In this document: positions 1 through 8,981 of the stretch, piece by piece
Position numbering within the stretch: position 1 is the first letter of the stretch
How the letters are laid out: each line of letters opens with the position of its first letter
Source of the DNA: an uncultured Oscillospiraceae bacterium
Lineage (GTDB): Bacteria; Bacillota; Clostridia; Oscillospirales; Oscillospiraceae
Assembly (NCBI GenBank): GCA_900763965.1
Contig: CAAFMG010000060.1
Span: 1 to 11,934, forward strand
DNA: 11,934 nt
Direction: 5' to 3'
The notes under the pieces: generated by a model
What the model was told of the DNA's origin: nothing
The model's database searches: none
Seen by the model: the letters and a program-made list of their open reading frames with translations, nothing else
Made by a program: the position numbers and the translations under genes

Positions 1-7
1 CTTAAAT

Positions 8-13
8 CTCCCC
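8..13 (-). promoter_or_regulatory. Possible ribosome binding site of a gene beginning just left of the window
   Basis: GGGGAG is followed on the minus strand by ATTTAAG and then the window edge, so a start codon 7-9 nt away would fall just outside. The 103 bases after the last phosphorylase otherwise show no coding frame of note and no clear terminator, which would allow the transcription unit to continue. Confidence 0.3.
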
Positions 14-103
14 GCAACTCAAAGCAGCCTGTTTGAACTACAGGATAATACGCACGGTTCCCAAGGCTTTTTTCGGTATTTTCATTTACAGAAGCCCTGT
101 AGA

Positions 104-3007
104 TCAGAAAATATCCGCCACTGTTTCAGTAGCCGCACCTTGACGAATTGCATCTACATCCACCATAGATCGAATACGAATACTGTAGCTTCCTGGGAAA
201 TAATCTCGGCACTCCGCAAAGTGGTAGATCACGGTGCTGTTTTCCATGAATGCCGCCCGGATTGTGCGCTCTTCATCTATCAGATACGCCGGAATGCAAG
301 GCTGCAGATTTATTTGCACGCCGCTTTCTGTACGCAGGAACGGTTTTCGGCCGAACATCATGATTTGCCATATGCTCATAAATTCCGCCGTAGAACCGCT
401 TAGCCGCGCCACATATCCACGTCCGTGAAGCGCCTCCTCCGGGTTCACACTGCTCACCAGGAAGGAGCTGTTTTCCAATGTACTTCTTCCGTAAACAGCC
501 GGATCTAGGAACGGAATCGCAGCCTGCCGCATTGTTTCCGAAAACTGTTCATACAATCCGCCGCGCAGCAATTCCAACAAATATTTATATTCCATGTGCA
601 GCCAGATGGAACCATTTTCCAGCCATCCCGGTGTAAACGCAGCCGCACGCCCCAGCTCCAGCTCGGATATATCCAGTGCCTGATTGACGCGGTACATCCC
701 AAGCTTGCCGTCAAACAGTTCGCTCCGGTGCACTGCCTCAAACAGTTCTTTGCGTTTTTGCTTGCTTTCACATAGGCGCATATCCCGCACACTGGATTCC
801 AGGAACAACGGCATATCACACTTTTCAAACGAAGGCGTTCCTTGCTCCATTTTCACACGGTATCGGCAATAGGTCGGCATCAACCCGTTTTCTCCGCGGC
901 ACAGAGCAAGCCGTTGACCAAGGAAATTTGCCCATGCGTCCAGCATTTCAGCCAGCTGTTCCGCCTGGCAATCTGCATAGTCCCATGCTCCCTGCGTATA
1001 GACTTCTTCCCGGCAGTGCTCCAGCGCGGATTTGCTGCTGTTCCAAAAATCAACCAGCACCGTATTTCCCGTATACTCCGGAATATCCTCGACGCTCTGC
1101 TTTAGGCGCATCAGTAACATGTAATGGGGTTCCGGCAAAGAAACCTTTCCTCCATAGCGCCGAAGAGAAGCTTTCAGAAACCGCAAATGCCGCAGCAGCT
1201 CCATGGCATCCGTAACACTGGAACCAAACAGTGCGGGCAATCCGTTCAGCGCGTCATACCAGCCGGGTCTTCCGCCTTCCATTTCAATGCCGCAGCCCCA
1301 GGCATCCAATGCCGCAAATTTCATTGCGCACATACAGACCAGCTTTTCCAGCAAAGTAGCCTTTACCAGATTCCCGTACCCATCCCTGCACCATTTTTCT
1401 CCCGGTCTCTCTTCCAGAAAGTGATACTGCCGCAGTTCTCCACCCGACACACTATAGCGTTTTTCTCTGGGCAGTATTTGCGCCTGCGGCCGGTACCAGG
1501 GCAGTTCCATTTGCATCAGTTCCTGCTCCCGTTCCGGCCAGATACGCAGGAAGTCTTCAATCAGATCCAGGCCATAGCTCCAATGGTCTGTCCAATATCC
1601 CTCTCCGAAGTCCGCATCTGCTTTTACCGTTCCTTGCGCTATGCGGGCCATTCCCTCCTGTCTCCCATAGCGCAGCACATACTGCCCCGGTGTCATTGTC
1701 TCTCCACTGGCGCTCTGTACCAGATCCGGTTTGATGACCAGGGGGTTATATCCGTCCGGCTGGATCAGGGAATAGAAGTCGGCAACATTTTTTCCGCCTA
1801 CGAAAGGCGCAAACGATACATCACATCGTCTGTTTTGCCACACGTCCCGGAAATTCCCGTTTCCCTGGGAGAGCGGCTCCTGTGTCAGGGAGAAGTAATT
1901 GTAGTCCCGTTCCAGATCCCCATGCTTACGGCTGTACAGGTGAAAGGTATGTCCAGCCAAGCGTACCGGCTTGCCGCCGCGCAGGAAATTATCCAAATAC
2001 GTCCTCTTGCAGTACTCATCAAATCGGGGATCTGCCGTGTCGCATGCAATTGGCGCACACAGTGTATCCACCATTGTTTCCGCTTCCGCAAGCTTTCTTG
2101 CAAACCATTCGGGCGATACCGCCTCTTCCAGCAGTTTCCCGCAGCCGCTGCCGGTTTTTCCGTGCCCCAGCAGTGTATAAACCGTTTTCTTCTCTCCCGG
2201 ATTCAGTCGGAGCCGCGCACCAGAAAAGAAACACGGGAATAGATTTTGGCAGCGCTGGTGTGCCGAAATCAACTCCGGCAAATCCATCCGCGCAAATCCA
2301 TGCGGATGGACAAAGGAAGTATCCTGTCCAAAAACGGCTTCCGGGTCCCACAGGACAGGCAGTCGTTTTCCTTCCTCCACACAAGAAAATCCAAACGCAA
2401 AACCGGTGATCGGCTCGACCCGGGCACTATCCTCCAGGCTTGCCCGTACCCTGTATCGGGGGACGCCTGTTTTGCCTCCTACCGTTTCCATCCAGGCCCT
2501 TGCGGTCTGGGTCATGCATTTCAAATGCCAGTCTCCGATCCCATGGGGAACAATTGCCGGAAGTCCATCCAGTACCTCCAAGTCCAATACGCCGTTGCCA
2601 GTATTTTCAATTGTCAGCGTCCTTGCCAGCGCTCCAACGCACGCATTCGGTAAAATAAAATACTGGACCTGGGCACGAACCGGGGCATCTGTTTCCCGGC
2701 ACTGAAGCGTCAAGCTGTTTGCCCCAAGCAGCATCTGTTTGTCCCGTGCATTCACAAACAACTCCGACACATGCCCATGGTACTTCAAGAAAGTACGGAA
2801 GCCCTTCGTCTGGACATCCTGCCACGCTGTGTGCGCCGGCCGAAATTCCATGATCGGGTGATCCTTATCCTGCGTGCCAAAACTCGCAACGCCTTGCCCC
2901 CGATTTACGAAAAAGCACCATGCGGGGATACCATTCTCCCCCGCAATTCCTGGTAAAAAATCGGCAAATGCCGGTTGACTGTCATAGTCTTTTATGATAT
3001 CGATCAT
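104..3007 (-). CDS. Long-type GH94-like glycoside phosphorylase (967 aa), substrate unknown
   Basis: Probable cytosolic inverting phosphorylase of the GH94-like group (COG3459 type), cleaving a beta-linked oligosaccharide with phosphate to release sugar 1-phosphate. No signal peptide or membrane segment is seen. The N-terminal half looks like the beta-sandwich domain, followed by an (alpha/alpha)6-barrel. Motifs I recognise from long 'cellobiose phosphorylase' annotated proteins are SQGNGNFRDVWQNRR (380-394), GGRPGWYDALNG (578-589), ENSSFLVSS (845-853) and RLSGSTAEF (868-876). Asp585 in GWYD aligns by eye with the catalytic general acid Asp of GH94. The length is near cellodextrin phosphorylase (about 980 aa) and below the roughly 1100 aa I recall for 1,2-beta-oligoglucan phosphorylases. 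The ATG at 3007 is chosen because GGGAG lies 9 nt upstream and the start overlaps the preceding stop as ATGA; a TTG at 3028 is in frame but lacks this support. A GH161-like or 1,2-beta-oligoglucan phosphorylase is possible. The broad class is fairly sure, the substrate is not. Confidence 0.85.
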   Translation of the reverse strand: MIDIIKDYDSQPAFADFLPGIAGENGIPAWCFFVNRGQGVASFGTQDKDHPIMEFRPAHTAWQDVQTKGFRTFLKYHGHVSELFVNARDKQMLLGANSLTLQCRETDAPVRAQVQYFILPNACVGALARTLTIENTGNGVLDLEVLDGLPAIVPHGIGDWHLKCMTQTARAWMETVGGKTGVPRYRVRASLEDSARVEPITGFAFGFSCVEEGKRLPVLWDPEAVFGQDTSFVHPHGFARMDLPELISAHQRCQNLFPCFFSGARLRLNPGEKKTVYTLLGHGKTGSGCGKLLEEAVSPEWFARKLAEAETMVDTLCAPIACDTADPRFDEYCKRTYLDNFLRGGKPVRLAGHTFHLYSRKHGDLERDYNYFSLTQEPLSQGNGNFRDVWQNRRCDVSFAPFVGGKNVADFYSLIQPDGYNPLVIKPDLVQSASGETMTPGQYVLRYGRQEGMARIAQGTVKADADFGEGYWTDHWSYGLDLIEDFLRIWPEREQELMQMELPWYRPQAQILPREKRYSVSGGELRQYHFLEERPGEKWCRDGYGNLVKATLLEKLVCMCAMKFAALDAWGCGIEMEGGRPGWYDALNGLPALFGSSVTDAMELLRHLRFLKASLRRYGGKVSLPEPHYMLLMRLKQSVEDIPEYTGNTVLVDFWNSSKSALEHCREEVYTQGAWDYADCQAEQLAEMLDAWANFLGQRLALCRGENGLMPTYCRYRVKMEQGTPSFEKCDMPLFLESSVRDMRLCESKQKRKELFEAVHRSELFDGKLGMYRVNQALDISELELGRAAAFTPGWLENGSIWLHMEYKYLLELLRGGLYEQFSETMRQAAIPFLDPAVYGRSTLENSSFLVSSVNPEEALHGRGYVARLSGSTAEFMSIWQIMMFGRKPFLRTESGVQINLQPCIPAYLIDEERTIRAAFMENSTVIYHFAECRDYFPGSYSIRIRSMVDVDAIRQGAATETVADIF

Positions 3008-5661
3008 TGTACTTTTCTCCCGAGCCAAGCTTCCACAATATGTATTTTCTCTTTGTCCAATGCTCCCATTTCAGAAGGCAGGATACGTCCATCCGCTATT
3101 GGCATATTGTCCAGCTCTGCCTTCACAATTGTATATTCGGAAGGCTCCAGGCGTTCCAACAATGTGTATACAATCTTGAATGCCTTTCCGCCAAACTTCA
3201 AAATAATGCTGGTTCGATTCCGCACATCAAACTGTTCCGGCAGCAGCTGAGGCCGCAGACACAGCGCTCCATTTTCCCCGCGGACGCCAAACATTTCCTG
3301 CACCACGCACAGCATCATCCAGGCTGCGGAGCCCGTCAGATACGGGTACATACCCTGGCCATCCGGGGCAAAGTATTCCGGGATCCCCGGATAGATCCTG
3401 CTCTTTTCAGAATCCAGCGCAAGTCTCCAAATTGGCTCTATGGCCGAAAAGCCCTCTCTGGCATACCCCCGGCTGTACAGCGCATATGCAAACATGACAC
3501 TCATATGGCTGAACACCGCGCCGTTTTCCTTATGCCCGTAGGCAAAGGCCAGCATTCTGCCAATTTGGAAATCTTCTGGATTTAGCCGCGTATTCAGTCT
3601 GAATCCGCCTGCCTGCCGCGCATACAGTAGCCGCCTGGCCGCATGATAGATTTGAGGGATCTCAGATTTCGCTGCTACTCCGCCCAGGATCGCAAATACC
3701 TGTCCCGTCAGCATCATACGTTCTTGCCCCGGCGTCCCGCATTCCAGTGGAGTACCGTAATTATCATAGTAGCTGTTGAACCATCCGTCCTGCTCCGTCT
3801 GAATCCATGCCTTTTCCCGTATGATTGCTTTCAGCGTATCCGCACACAAGTCCAAATGCCGCACAATTTTGTCCAGCGGGATCTGAATCCGGTCATCATC
3901 AGGAATTTGGATGCACTGCGTGCAGAACCGATTCAGCTTCTCCCTGCGCGATGCGATGGAAGCCCAATTGTCCTCTTCCCCCAGCAGGATTGCAAAACGC
4001 TTTGGCAGGTCAATACTGCTGCATTTTCCGGTCTGCCGTAAAGTTTCCAGCATTTTCGCCAACAGCTCCATACTTCCGGCATAAGCGGATGTAAACGCAC
4101 CGCTCTCCCCGCGTTGAGGTGCCATATCCAAAGCGTCGTTCCAATCCGCATCCCGAAGCCGAAGCAGACCATGTTCTCCCGCTTCGCAGAATGCGGTCAG
4201 CTGTTCCAACAGCATATGCTCTGCAACAGTTCCTGTGCAGCTTCTTTTTGCCTGGATGGCATCTCTCTGGGTCCCCCGCATTCCGAGACCATCCTGAAAA
4301 AAAGGTGCCACTCTCAGAAGGATCTCAATATCGCCTGTTTGTTGGATGTATTGCCAGATAGTCAGTACCGGCCAGTAACCGTGATCCATCCAGACTCGCT
4401 GAATTCCATTGCGATCCGCCTTGAATTCTCCCGGACGATTTCCAATGATGGTGGCATTCGTCCCGTCCAAACGGACTCCGCCAAAATAGGCGACCAGGTC
4501 ATCCGCCACTGTCTCAGGCTCGCTCAAAAGCAGTCCCAGAGAATCCTGCCACAAGTCACGCCAGCCTCGTCCGCCCTTTCCGTAATCGTGATGCGGCAGG
4601 AATGAGCAGCCATAAATTCTACGCAGCGTCGGCTGAATTCCGATCCAGCGCAGAACATTGTCAAAGTCTGAATCACCCGTATGGGTGCAGATTGGATTCA
4701 CCTGATCCCACCAGAGCTTTGTCTCTTCCAGGGAAATCCGGATTCTGTACAGGGAAAGCCAGACGGCGGCAATTTGCTCCGCAGCTGCCTTATCTTCCGC
4801 TGTACCCACAAGAATATCGTATTCCCGCTTTTCTCCCGGGCGTAACTCCGTCTCCGGGAAACGCAGCGCACCAATTGTTTCTTTTCCTGCCGTTTCACCA
4901 CCAAGGGAATCACCAGGCAGCTCTTTGGCAACCCACTCCGGCATGATCAGGCTTCCTTCGCCTGTGTAACGATCCAGGTCCGCACAGACCGCTTCCGCAG
5001 ATTTCCCGTCTTCCGTTATGCCAAATACAAAATAGCTTCGCTGATTGGGTGTGTGCCCACGCTCATCGAAGGAATAGGTCGGTGTGAGGATTACGCCTTC
5101 CTTCCGGCTTTCCGCTCGATTCAGCAGAGAGGTCACATGGCGGTGATCCCTCAGATTATCCGCACTGCGCCCATAGAGTGGGATTGCAGCTGTCGGTGTC
5201 AAGCGGAGGGTTTCTTCGCCGCAATTCTCCAATATTACCTGCATGATCTCCACCGTTCCGTTTGCGCTGGGGACCCAGCTGGTCACAGCTGCCCGCAATT
5301 GACGAGTCCGGTTTTCCCGCACAGTCCTATGCCACAGCAGCCCCGCTTCCACTATGCACTTCTCTTCCGCGGGCGTAAATTCCTCCGCAATCTGCGCGGC
5401 GCTCATTCCTGCTGCCGACCACAATTCGCCGTTTTCAAATCTGCACCAAAAATTTCTCCCCGCCATGCCGGAACGCAGATCCTCTTCACTGGCCGGCGGC
5501 AGCACAAAACTGTTTTGGTCCCGCTTCAAGTCACCCTTTAATTCCGGCGTTATGCTTGCCATAACGCCGTTTTCTGCGGCAAGGGGAAAATAATTCAGCC
5601 TGTTTTTCTCCCCATGCTCTATCCGAAAGGACCCCATATCGTCCAGAAATCCGCTTCCCAT
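3004..5661 (-). CDS. GH94-like glycoside phosphorylase (885 aa), substrate unknown
   Basis: Cytosolic GH94-type inverting phosphorylase, using phosphate to split a beta-linked di- or oligosaccharide. Hallmarks in order are GGRGWRDLWQD (363-373), matching the GYRD..QD sugar-binding motif of cellobiose phosphorylase; RLRDADWNDALD (501-512), whose Asp509 matches catalytic Asp490 of Cellulomonas gilvus cellobiose phosphorylase; GHKENGAVFSH (709-719), whose His719 matches the phosphate-binding His; and YLTGSAAW (774-781), whose Thr-Gly matches the remaining phosphate site. All expected catalytic and phosphate residues are therefore present. At 885 aa it is longer than cellobiose and chitobiose phosphorylases (about 800) and shorter than cellodextrin phosphorylase (about 980). 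A GTG at 5670 gives 888 aa, but it sits inside the Shine-Dalgarno AAGGGG; the ATG at 5661 lies 8 nt after that site and is preferred. It follows the regulator gene by 19 nt and overlaps the next phosphorylase by 4 nt. I do not recognise the specificity. Confidence 0.88.
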   Translation of the reverse strand: MGSGFLDDMGSFRIEHGEKNRLNYFPLAAENGVMASITPELKGDLKRDQNSFVLPPASEEDLRSGMAGRNFWCRFENGELWSAAGMSAAQIAEEFTPAEEKCIVEAGLLWHRTVRENRTRQLRAAVTSWVPSANGTVEIMQVILENCGEETLRLTPTAAIPLYGRSADNLRDHRHVTSLLNRAESRKEGVILTPTYSFDERGHTPNQRSYFVFGITEDGKSAEAVCADLDRYTGEGSLIMPEWVAKELPGDSLGGETAGKETIGALRFPETELRPGEKREYDILVGTAEDKAAAEQIAAVWLSLYRIRISLEETKLWWDQVNPICTHTGDSDFDNVLRWIGIQPTLRRIYGCSFLPHHDYGKGGRGWRDLWQDSLGLLLSEPETVADDLVAYFGGVRLDGTNATIIGNRPGEFKADRNGIQRVWMDHGYWPVLTIWQYIQQTGDIEILLRVAPFFQDGLGMRGTQRDAIQAKRSCTGTVAEHMLLEQLTAFCEAGEHGLLRLRDADWNDALDMAPQRGESGAFTSAYAGSMELLAKMLETLRQTGKCSSIDLPKRFAILLGEEDNWASIASRREKLNRFCTQCIQIPDDDRIQIPLDKIVRHLDLCADTLKAIIREKAWIQTEQDGWFNSYYDNYGTPLECGTPGQERMMLTGQVFAILGGVAAKSEIPQIYHAARRLLYARQAGGFRLNTRLNPEDFQIGRMLAFAYGHKENGAVFSHMSVMFAYALYSRGYAREGFSAIEPIWRLALDSEKSRIYPGIPEYFAPDGQGMYPYLTGSAAWMMLCVVQEMFGVRGENGALCLRPQLLPEQFDVRNRTSIILKFGGKAFKIVYTLLERLEPSEYTIVKAELDNMPIADGRILPSEMGALDKEKIHIVEAWLGRKVQ

Positions 5662-5680
5662 TCCATACACCCCTTACTGG

Positions 5681-7192
5681 CTACTGTTTTTCATCTTCTC
5701 TGTGGATCCTGTATTTCTTTTGCTGGTATTCCACAGGTGTTGTACCTACCGCGTCCTTGAACGCCCGATACAAGCTCTTATAGTTTTCATATCCAACCTG
5801 TGCGGCCACCTCGGCAATTGAGATGTCCGGTTGACGAAGCAGCTCTTTGGCCTTCTCCATCCGCGTATTCCGCAAATACTCAGAGAACGTTTTTCCTGTG
5901 TATTTGCTGAACATGGTAGAGAAATATGCATAATTCAGGGAAACCTCATTGGAAACCATTGCTAATGTAATAGGCTTCGGATAGTTTCTCCGGATATATT
6001 GAATTGCCAGCTCCATGACATATGTATCATTTCGGCTCTGCATATAGGTGTGTGCCAATTGATTCAGGGACAATAAACGCTCATTTACATTTACGAGATA
6101 TTCCCGCATGGTTGCGAAAGTAAGCGGTGACTTTACCCGTTCCAAGTCCACTGCTTCGCCGCCCGGAATGGAGAGCGCCGTCTGGCGCATTGCCCTATAG
6201 ACGGTGTCGCAGAGCGCAAGCGTATAGCCAATACTGTATTGTACCAGCTTCTGACGGTCAAACAGCTCCGACAGCCGCTTTGTCAGCGCCTCGTCCGCCG
6301 CTGTTCCCGTCAGCTCCGTCATCTGTTCGATCTTCCGGTGCGGAACCGTGAAATCGGTTCGCATTCCCGCAATATCTTCCTGGCAGAGTACGCTCTTCCC
6401 GGGGTAAAGCAGCCTGTGAACATAGATATTCCGCACCTGCTGATACGCCGTTTTGAACGCATCCGCTTCTCTGCCCACCATTGTATACGCAATACATATT
6501 CCGTGAAAATCCTGCTCCAAATTCGGATAATACTTCCGAATATCCACAGGATACGGTGCCAAAACGATTATTTCTGACCTGTCCTCCATACAAAGGAATG
6601 GTCTTCCCAGCCTATTGCACAGAAGCGACGCATTCCGATTTTGCTCTTCCCCAATATATCCGGTTCCCGGGAAGCCAATCAACATCAGCGCACACGCCCC
6701 GGACAGGAACGGATACGTTCGCTTCATCTGCTCCAATATTCCCGCGTTTGACGATTCTCCCCGCAAGTAATTCACAAACAGAGAGTACGAGGTATTCACA
6801 ATGGTCGCCCGCCTTGCGTTGGCAGACTGCCAGGCCTTCTCCACAACCCGGTACAGCTCCTGCTTATCCACCGGCTTCAAAAGGTAGGCGCTTGCGCCGT
6901 ATTCTATCGCCTGCTGGGCATACTTGAAGTCGTCATATCCAGAGATTACGACAATGGATGTATTGGCCCACTGCGACCGGCATTGCCTCATCAATTCGAT
7001 TCCATCCACATCAGGCATCCGGATATCCGTGATCAGAAGGTCCACAGGATGCTCCCGCATAAGACTCAGCGCCTCCGCACCGTTGCATGCCGTTCGGATC
7101 TCCGGGCATATTGCCGGATTCGGCAGCTGAAGCAGCATACTCTTCAGTCCTTCCCGAATCAGCTCCGTATCATCCGCAAGCAAAATTTTCAT
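5681..7192 (-). CDS. YesN-type response regulator with AraC-family DNA-binding domain (503 aa)
   Basis: Response regulator expected to bind DNA when phosphorylated by the adjacent kinase. The N-terminal receiver domain (about 1-120) has the acidic pair Asp7-Asp8, phospho-acceptor Asp56 in ITDIRMPD, switch Ser84 in VVISGYDDF and Lys106 in LLKP. A middle region of about 270 residues resembles the variable linker of YesN proteins and has no motif I can name. The C-terminal AraC/XylS domain (about 395-492) has two helix-turn-helix units, the second with IAEVAAQVGYENYKSLYRAFK and ending in GTTPVEYQ. The longest reading frame starts at 7282, but the first 30 codons there are not receiver-like and overlap the kinase gene. 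The ATG at 7192 begins the canonical MKILLADD and has GGGAGG 8 nt upstream. The kinase stop is 1 nt away, indicating translational coupling. Likely targets are the transporter and phosphorylase promoters, which is an inference from gene context. Confidence 0.95.
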   Translation of the reverse strand: MKILLADDTELIREGLKSMLLQLPNPAICPEIRTACNGAEALSLMREHPVDLLITDIRMPDVDGIELMRQCRSQWANTSIVVISGYDDFKYAQQAIEYGASAYLLKPVDKQELYRVVEKAWQSANARRATIVNTSYSLFVNYLRGESSNAGILEQMKRTYPFLSGACALMLIGFPGTGYIGEEQNRNASLLCNRLGRPFLCMEDRSEIIVLAPYPVDIRKYYPNLEQDFHGICIAYTMVGREADAFKTAYQQVRNIYVHRLLYPGKSVLCQEDIAGMRTDFTVPHRKIEQMTELTGTAADEALTKRLSELFDRQKLVQYSIGYTLALCDTVYRAMRQTALSIPGGEAVDLERVKSPLTFATMREYLVNVNERLLSLNQLAHTYMQSRNDTYVMELAIQYIRRNYPKPITLAMVSNEVSLNYAYFSTMFSKYTGKTFSEYLRNTRMEKAKELLRQPDISIAEVAAQVGYENYKSLYRAFKDAVGTTPVEYQQKKYRIHREDEKQ

Positions 7193-7193
7193 G

Positions 7194-8957
7194 CTACCAT
7201 CCTCCCAGAGCATCCTGCCGTGCCGGTATCCGAACTTCGACGCTCGTTCCCAGGCCTTCACAGCTGATAAACCGCAGCCCACAGGCTTCGCCGTACATCA
7301 GCTGGATTCGCTGATGCACATTCACAACCCCAATGCCGTTCTTTCCGGAGCGGATATTCCCAGTCCCGCTTCCATTCAGAGCACACTGAATCTCATGAAG
7401 CCGCTCCGGGGCAATTCCGATACCGTTGTCCGTAACGGACAAAATCAGTAGGCCATCCTCCTGGCGGCATTTCAATGTGATGACAATACGCCTGCTGTCC
7501 GCCGGCATTCCATGAACGATTGCATTTTCCACCAGTGGCTGGATACTCAGTTTGGGAATTTCTGTATACAAAACTTCCCGCGGAAGCGTAGATTCCAGGC
7601 GGATTTCTGTGCCATTTGACGCGGACATGAAGAAGATGTAGCGATCAATACAGTCCAGTTCTTCGGAAAGCGTGACGGTTTTTGTTTTCCACTTCATATG
7701 ATACCGCATCAGGCTCCCCAGAGAAAAAACGGTTTCCGCAACCTCCGTATCCCCATGTACTTCTGACAGCATACGGATGCTCTCCAGTGCGTTATATAGG
7801 AAATGGCTGTTGATCTGGCTCTGCAATGCGTCCAACTCCGCCTGCTTCACCGCGAGTCCGCGCTGAATATTCTCATCCACCAGCTGCTGCATTCGGTCCA
7901 GCATACCGTTAAAGCTTTTGCTGAGCGTATCCAGTTCATCCCCGCCGTTTTCTCTTTCGGGAATCCGAATATCCAAATTGCCGGACTGCACCGCCAGCAT
8001 TTTCTTCTCCAATAGCGCAAGCCGTTTCAGCATCGACTGGCAGACGTATTGAACCAGGACCCAAATCACGCACATTCCCAGCAGCATAACCGCCAGCACG
8101 CTTGCCCCCATCTGATATACGGGCTGCAGCAAATCCGCCTGATCCTCATAAACAACTGCCCACGCGTTCAGCAGCTCCAACCAGCTGTAACGTACCAGGT
8201 AGCTTCTTCCGTCCTTTTCCAATACGGCCTGATAGGTTGATCTGGAGGGCGTATCCGGCGAATCCGTCAGCACCGCCTGCAACTCTTCCGCTGAAAACAG
8301 ATTCTCTTCATTTGAAAACAGCTCTCCATTCGCCGCAAGCAAACAGGATGCAGCATTTGCATTCGAGAAGCCTGAAAAGAATTTGTCTGAATCCAAGCGA
8401 AGCCGCAGCAACCCCACAGGGGTAATGTCCAGGTAAATACGATAGCACCCGTATACCTCTCCATCCTCTACAGCGTATACGGCACTTTGTCCGGAGGGGA
8501 TGATCTCATCAAAAGGCGTATTTTTCAGCCTGTCCAGTCTATAAATTGTCGGCCAGATTTCGTGAATCTGCGGATTATCAAAGAAAAAACTTGCCTCTTC
8601 AATGATGTCATTGCTCTGAAAAATGCTCCGGATCGTCTTGAGTTCGTTTTGAGAAAACTTTACCAGCTGCAAACCATCCGCATCCATATCGGACGTACAA
8701 AAGCGAACAAATTCCCTCTGGCTGAGCGCTGAAGACGCGCTAGTATCAATTCTGGCCGCATTGGACGCTGTCTCTATGCGCAAATTCTGGAGCGCTGCGG
8801 CAGAATCCTTTTCAAAGCTGTCATAGACAAACTCGATCCTACCCTTGATCCACAGTGCGGCAATGATTACGCATGGAATGATCCATATAAGCGACAACAT
8901 TTTAATGATTTTCGCTGCCAATCTGGTTTTCCCTGGAAGCATACTCTTTTTGGGCAC
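7194..8957 (-). CDS. YesM-type sensor histidine kinase (587 aa, GTG start)
   Basis: Membrane-bound sensor kinase of the YesM/LytS-like class that phosphorylates the adjacent regulator. One transmembrane helix lies near 20-38, then an extracellular sensing region of about 240 residues, then a second helix near 283-304 and a HAMP linker (about 305-357). The His_kinase domain follows, with His385 in QSQINSHFLYNALESIR as the phospho-acceptor. The HATPase_c domain has an N box (QPLVENAIVHG, 473-483), a G1 box (DNGIGI, 510-515) and a G2-like GIGVVNVHQR (541-550). The reading frame extends upstream to 9044, but that part runs through the promoter and hairpin. A perfect AGGAGG at 8972-8967 lies 9 nt before the GTG at 8957, which is therefore chosen; an ATG 15 nt further in would be too distant. 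Such kinases usually respond to a carbohydrate or an envelope signal, often with the binding protein encoded nearby. The ligand cannot be told from the sequence. Confidence 0.95.
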   Translation of the reverse strand: MPKKSMLPGKTRLAAKIIKMLSLIWIIPCVIIAALWIKGRIEFVYDSFEKDSAAALQNLRIETASNAARIDTSASSALSQREFVRFCTSDMDADGLQLVKFSQNELKTIRSIFQSNDIIEEASFFFDNPQIHEIWPTIYRLDRLKNTPFDEIIPSGQSAVYAVEDGEVYGCYRIYLDITPVGLLRLRLDSDKFFSGFSNANAASCLLAANGELFSNEENLFSAEELQAVLTDSPDTPSRSTYQAVLEKDGRSYLVRYSWLELLNAWAVVYEDQADLLQPVYQMGASVLAVMLLGMCVIWVLVQYVCQSMLKRLALLEKKMLAVQSGNLDIRIPERENGGDELDTLSKSFNGMLDRMQQLVDENIQRGLAVKQAELDALQSQINSHFLYNALESIRMLSEVHGDTEVAETVFSLGSLMRYHMKWKTKTVTLSEELDCIDRYIFFMSASNGTEIRLESTLPREVLYTEIPKLSIQPLVENAIVHGMPADSRRIVITLKCRQEDGLLILSVTDNGIGIAPERLHEIQCALNGSGTGNIRSGKNGIGVVNVHQRIQLMYGEACGLRFISCEGLGTSVEVRIPARQDALGGW

Positions 8958-8966
8958 GATACAACA

Positions 8967-8972
8967 CCTCCT
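8967..8972 (-). promoter_or_regulatory. Ribosome binding site setting the kinase GTG start
   Basis: AGGAGG, within CAGGAGGTG, is the strongest Shine-Dalgarno in the window. It sits 9 nt upstream of GTG at 8957 and 24 nt from the next in-frame ATG. It decides in favour of the GTG start and against the longer frame starting at 9044. Confidence 0.88.
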
Positions 8973-8981
8973 GCGTAAATC

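Noticed and set aside
38..85. A 15-residue minus-strand reading frame after the last gene
   Set aside because: It is very short, has no ribosome binding site and shows no similarity I recognise.
38..102. Inverted repeat CTACAGG / CCTGTAG downstream of the last gene
   Set aside because: It has only seven base pairs with a 51-nt separation and no T tract; it could be chance, so it is not called a terminator.
1124..2242. A 372-codon plus-strand frame inside the long-type phosphorylase gene
   Set aside because: It is antisense to conserved GH94-like motifs and has no family signature or ribosome binding site; treated as a shadow frame.
3008..3028. TTG start at 3028 for the long-type phosphorylase
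   Set aside because: The Shine-Dalgarno GGGAG lies downstream of this TTG and is correctly spaced for the ATG at 3007, which also forms the ATGA overlap.
7193..7282. Longer response regulator start at 7282
   Set aside because: The extra 30 residues do not resemble a receiver domain and lie within the kinase coding region, whereas MKILLADD at 7192 has a good Shine-Dalgarno.
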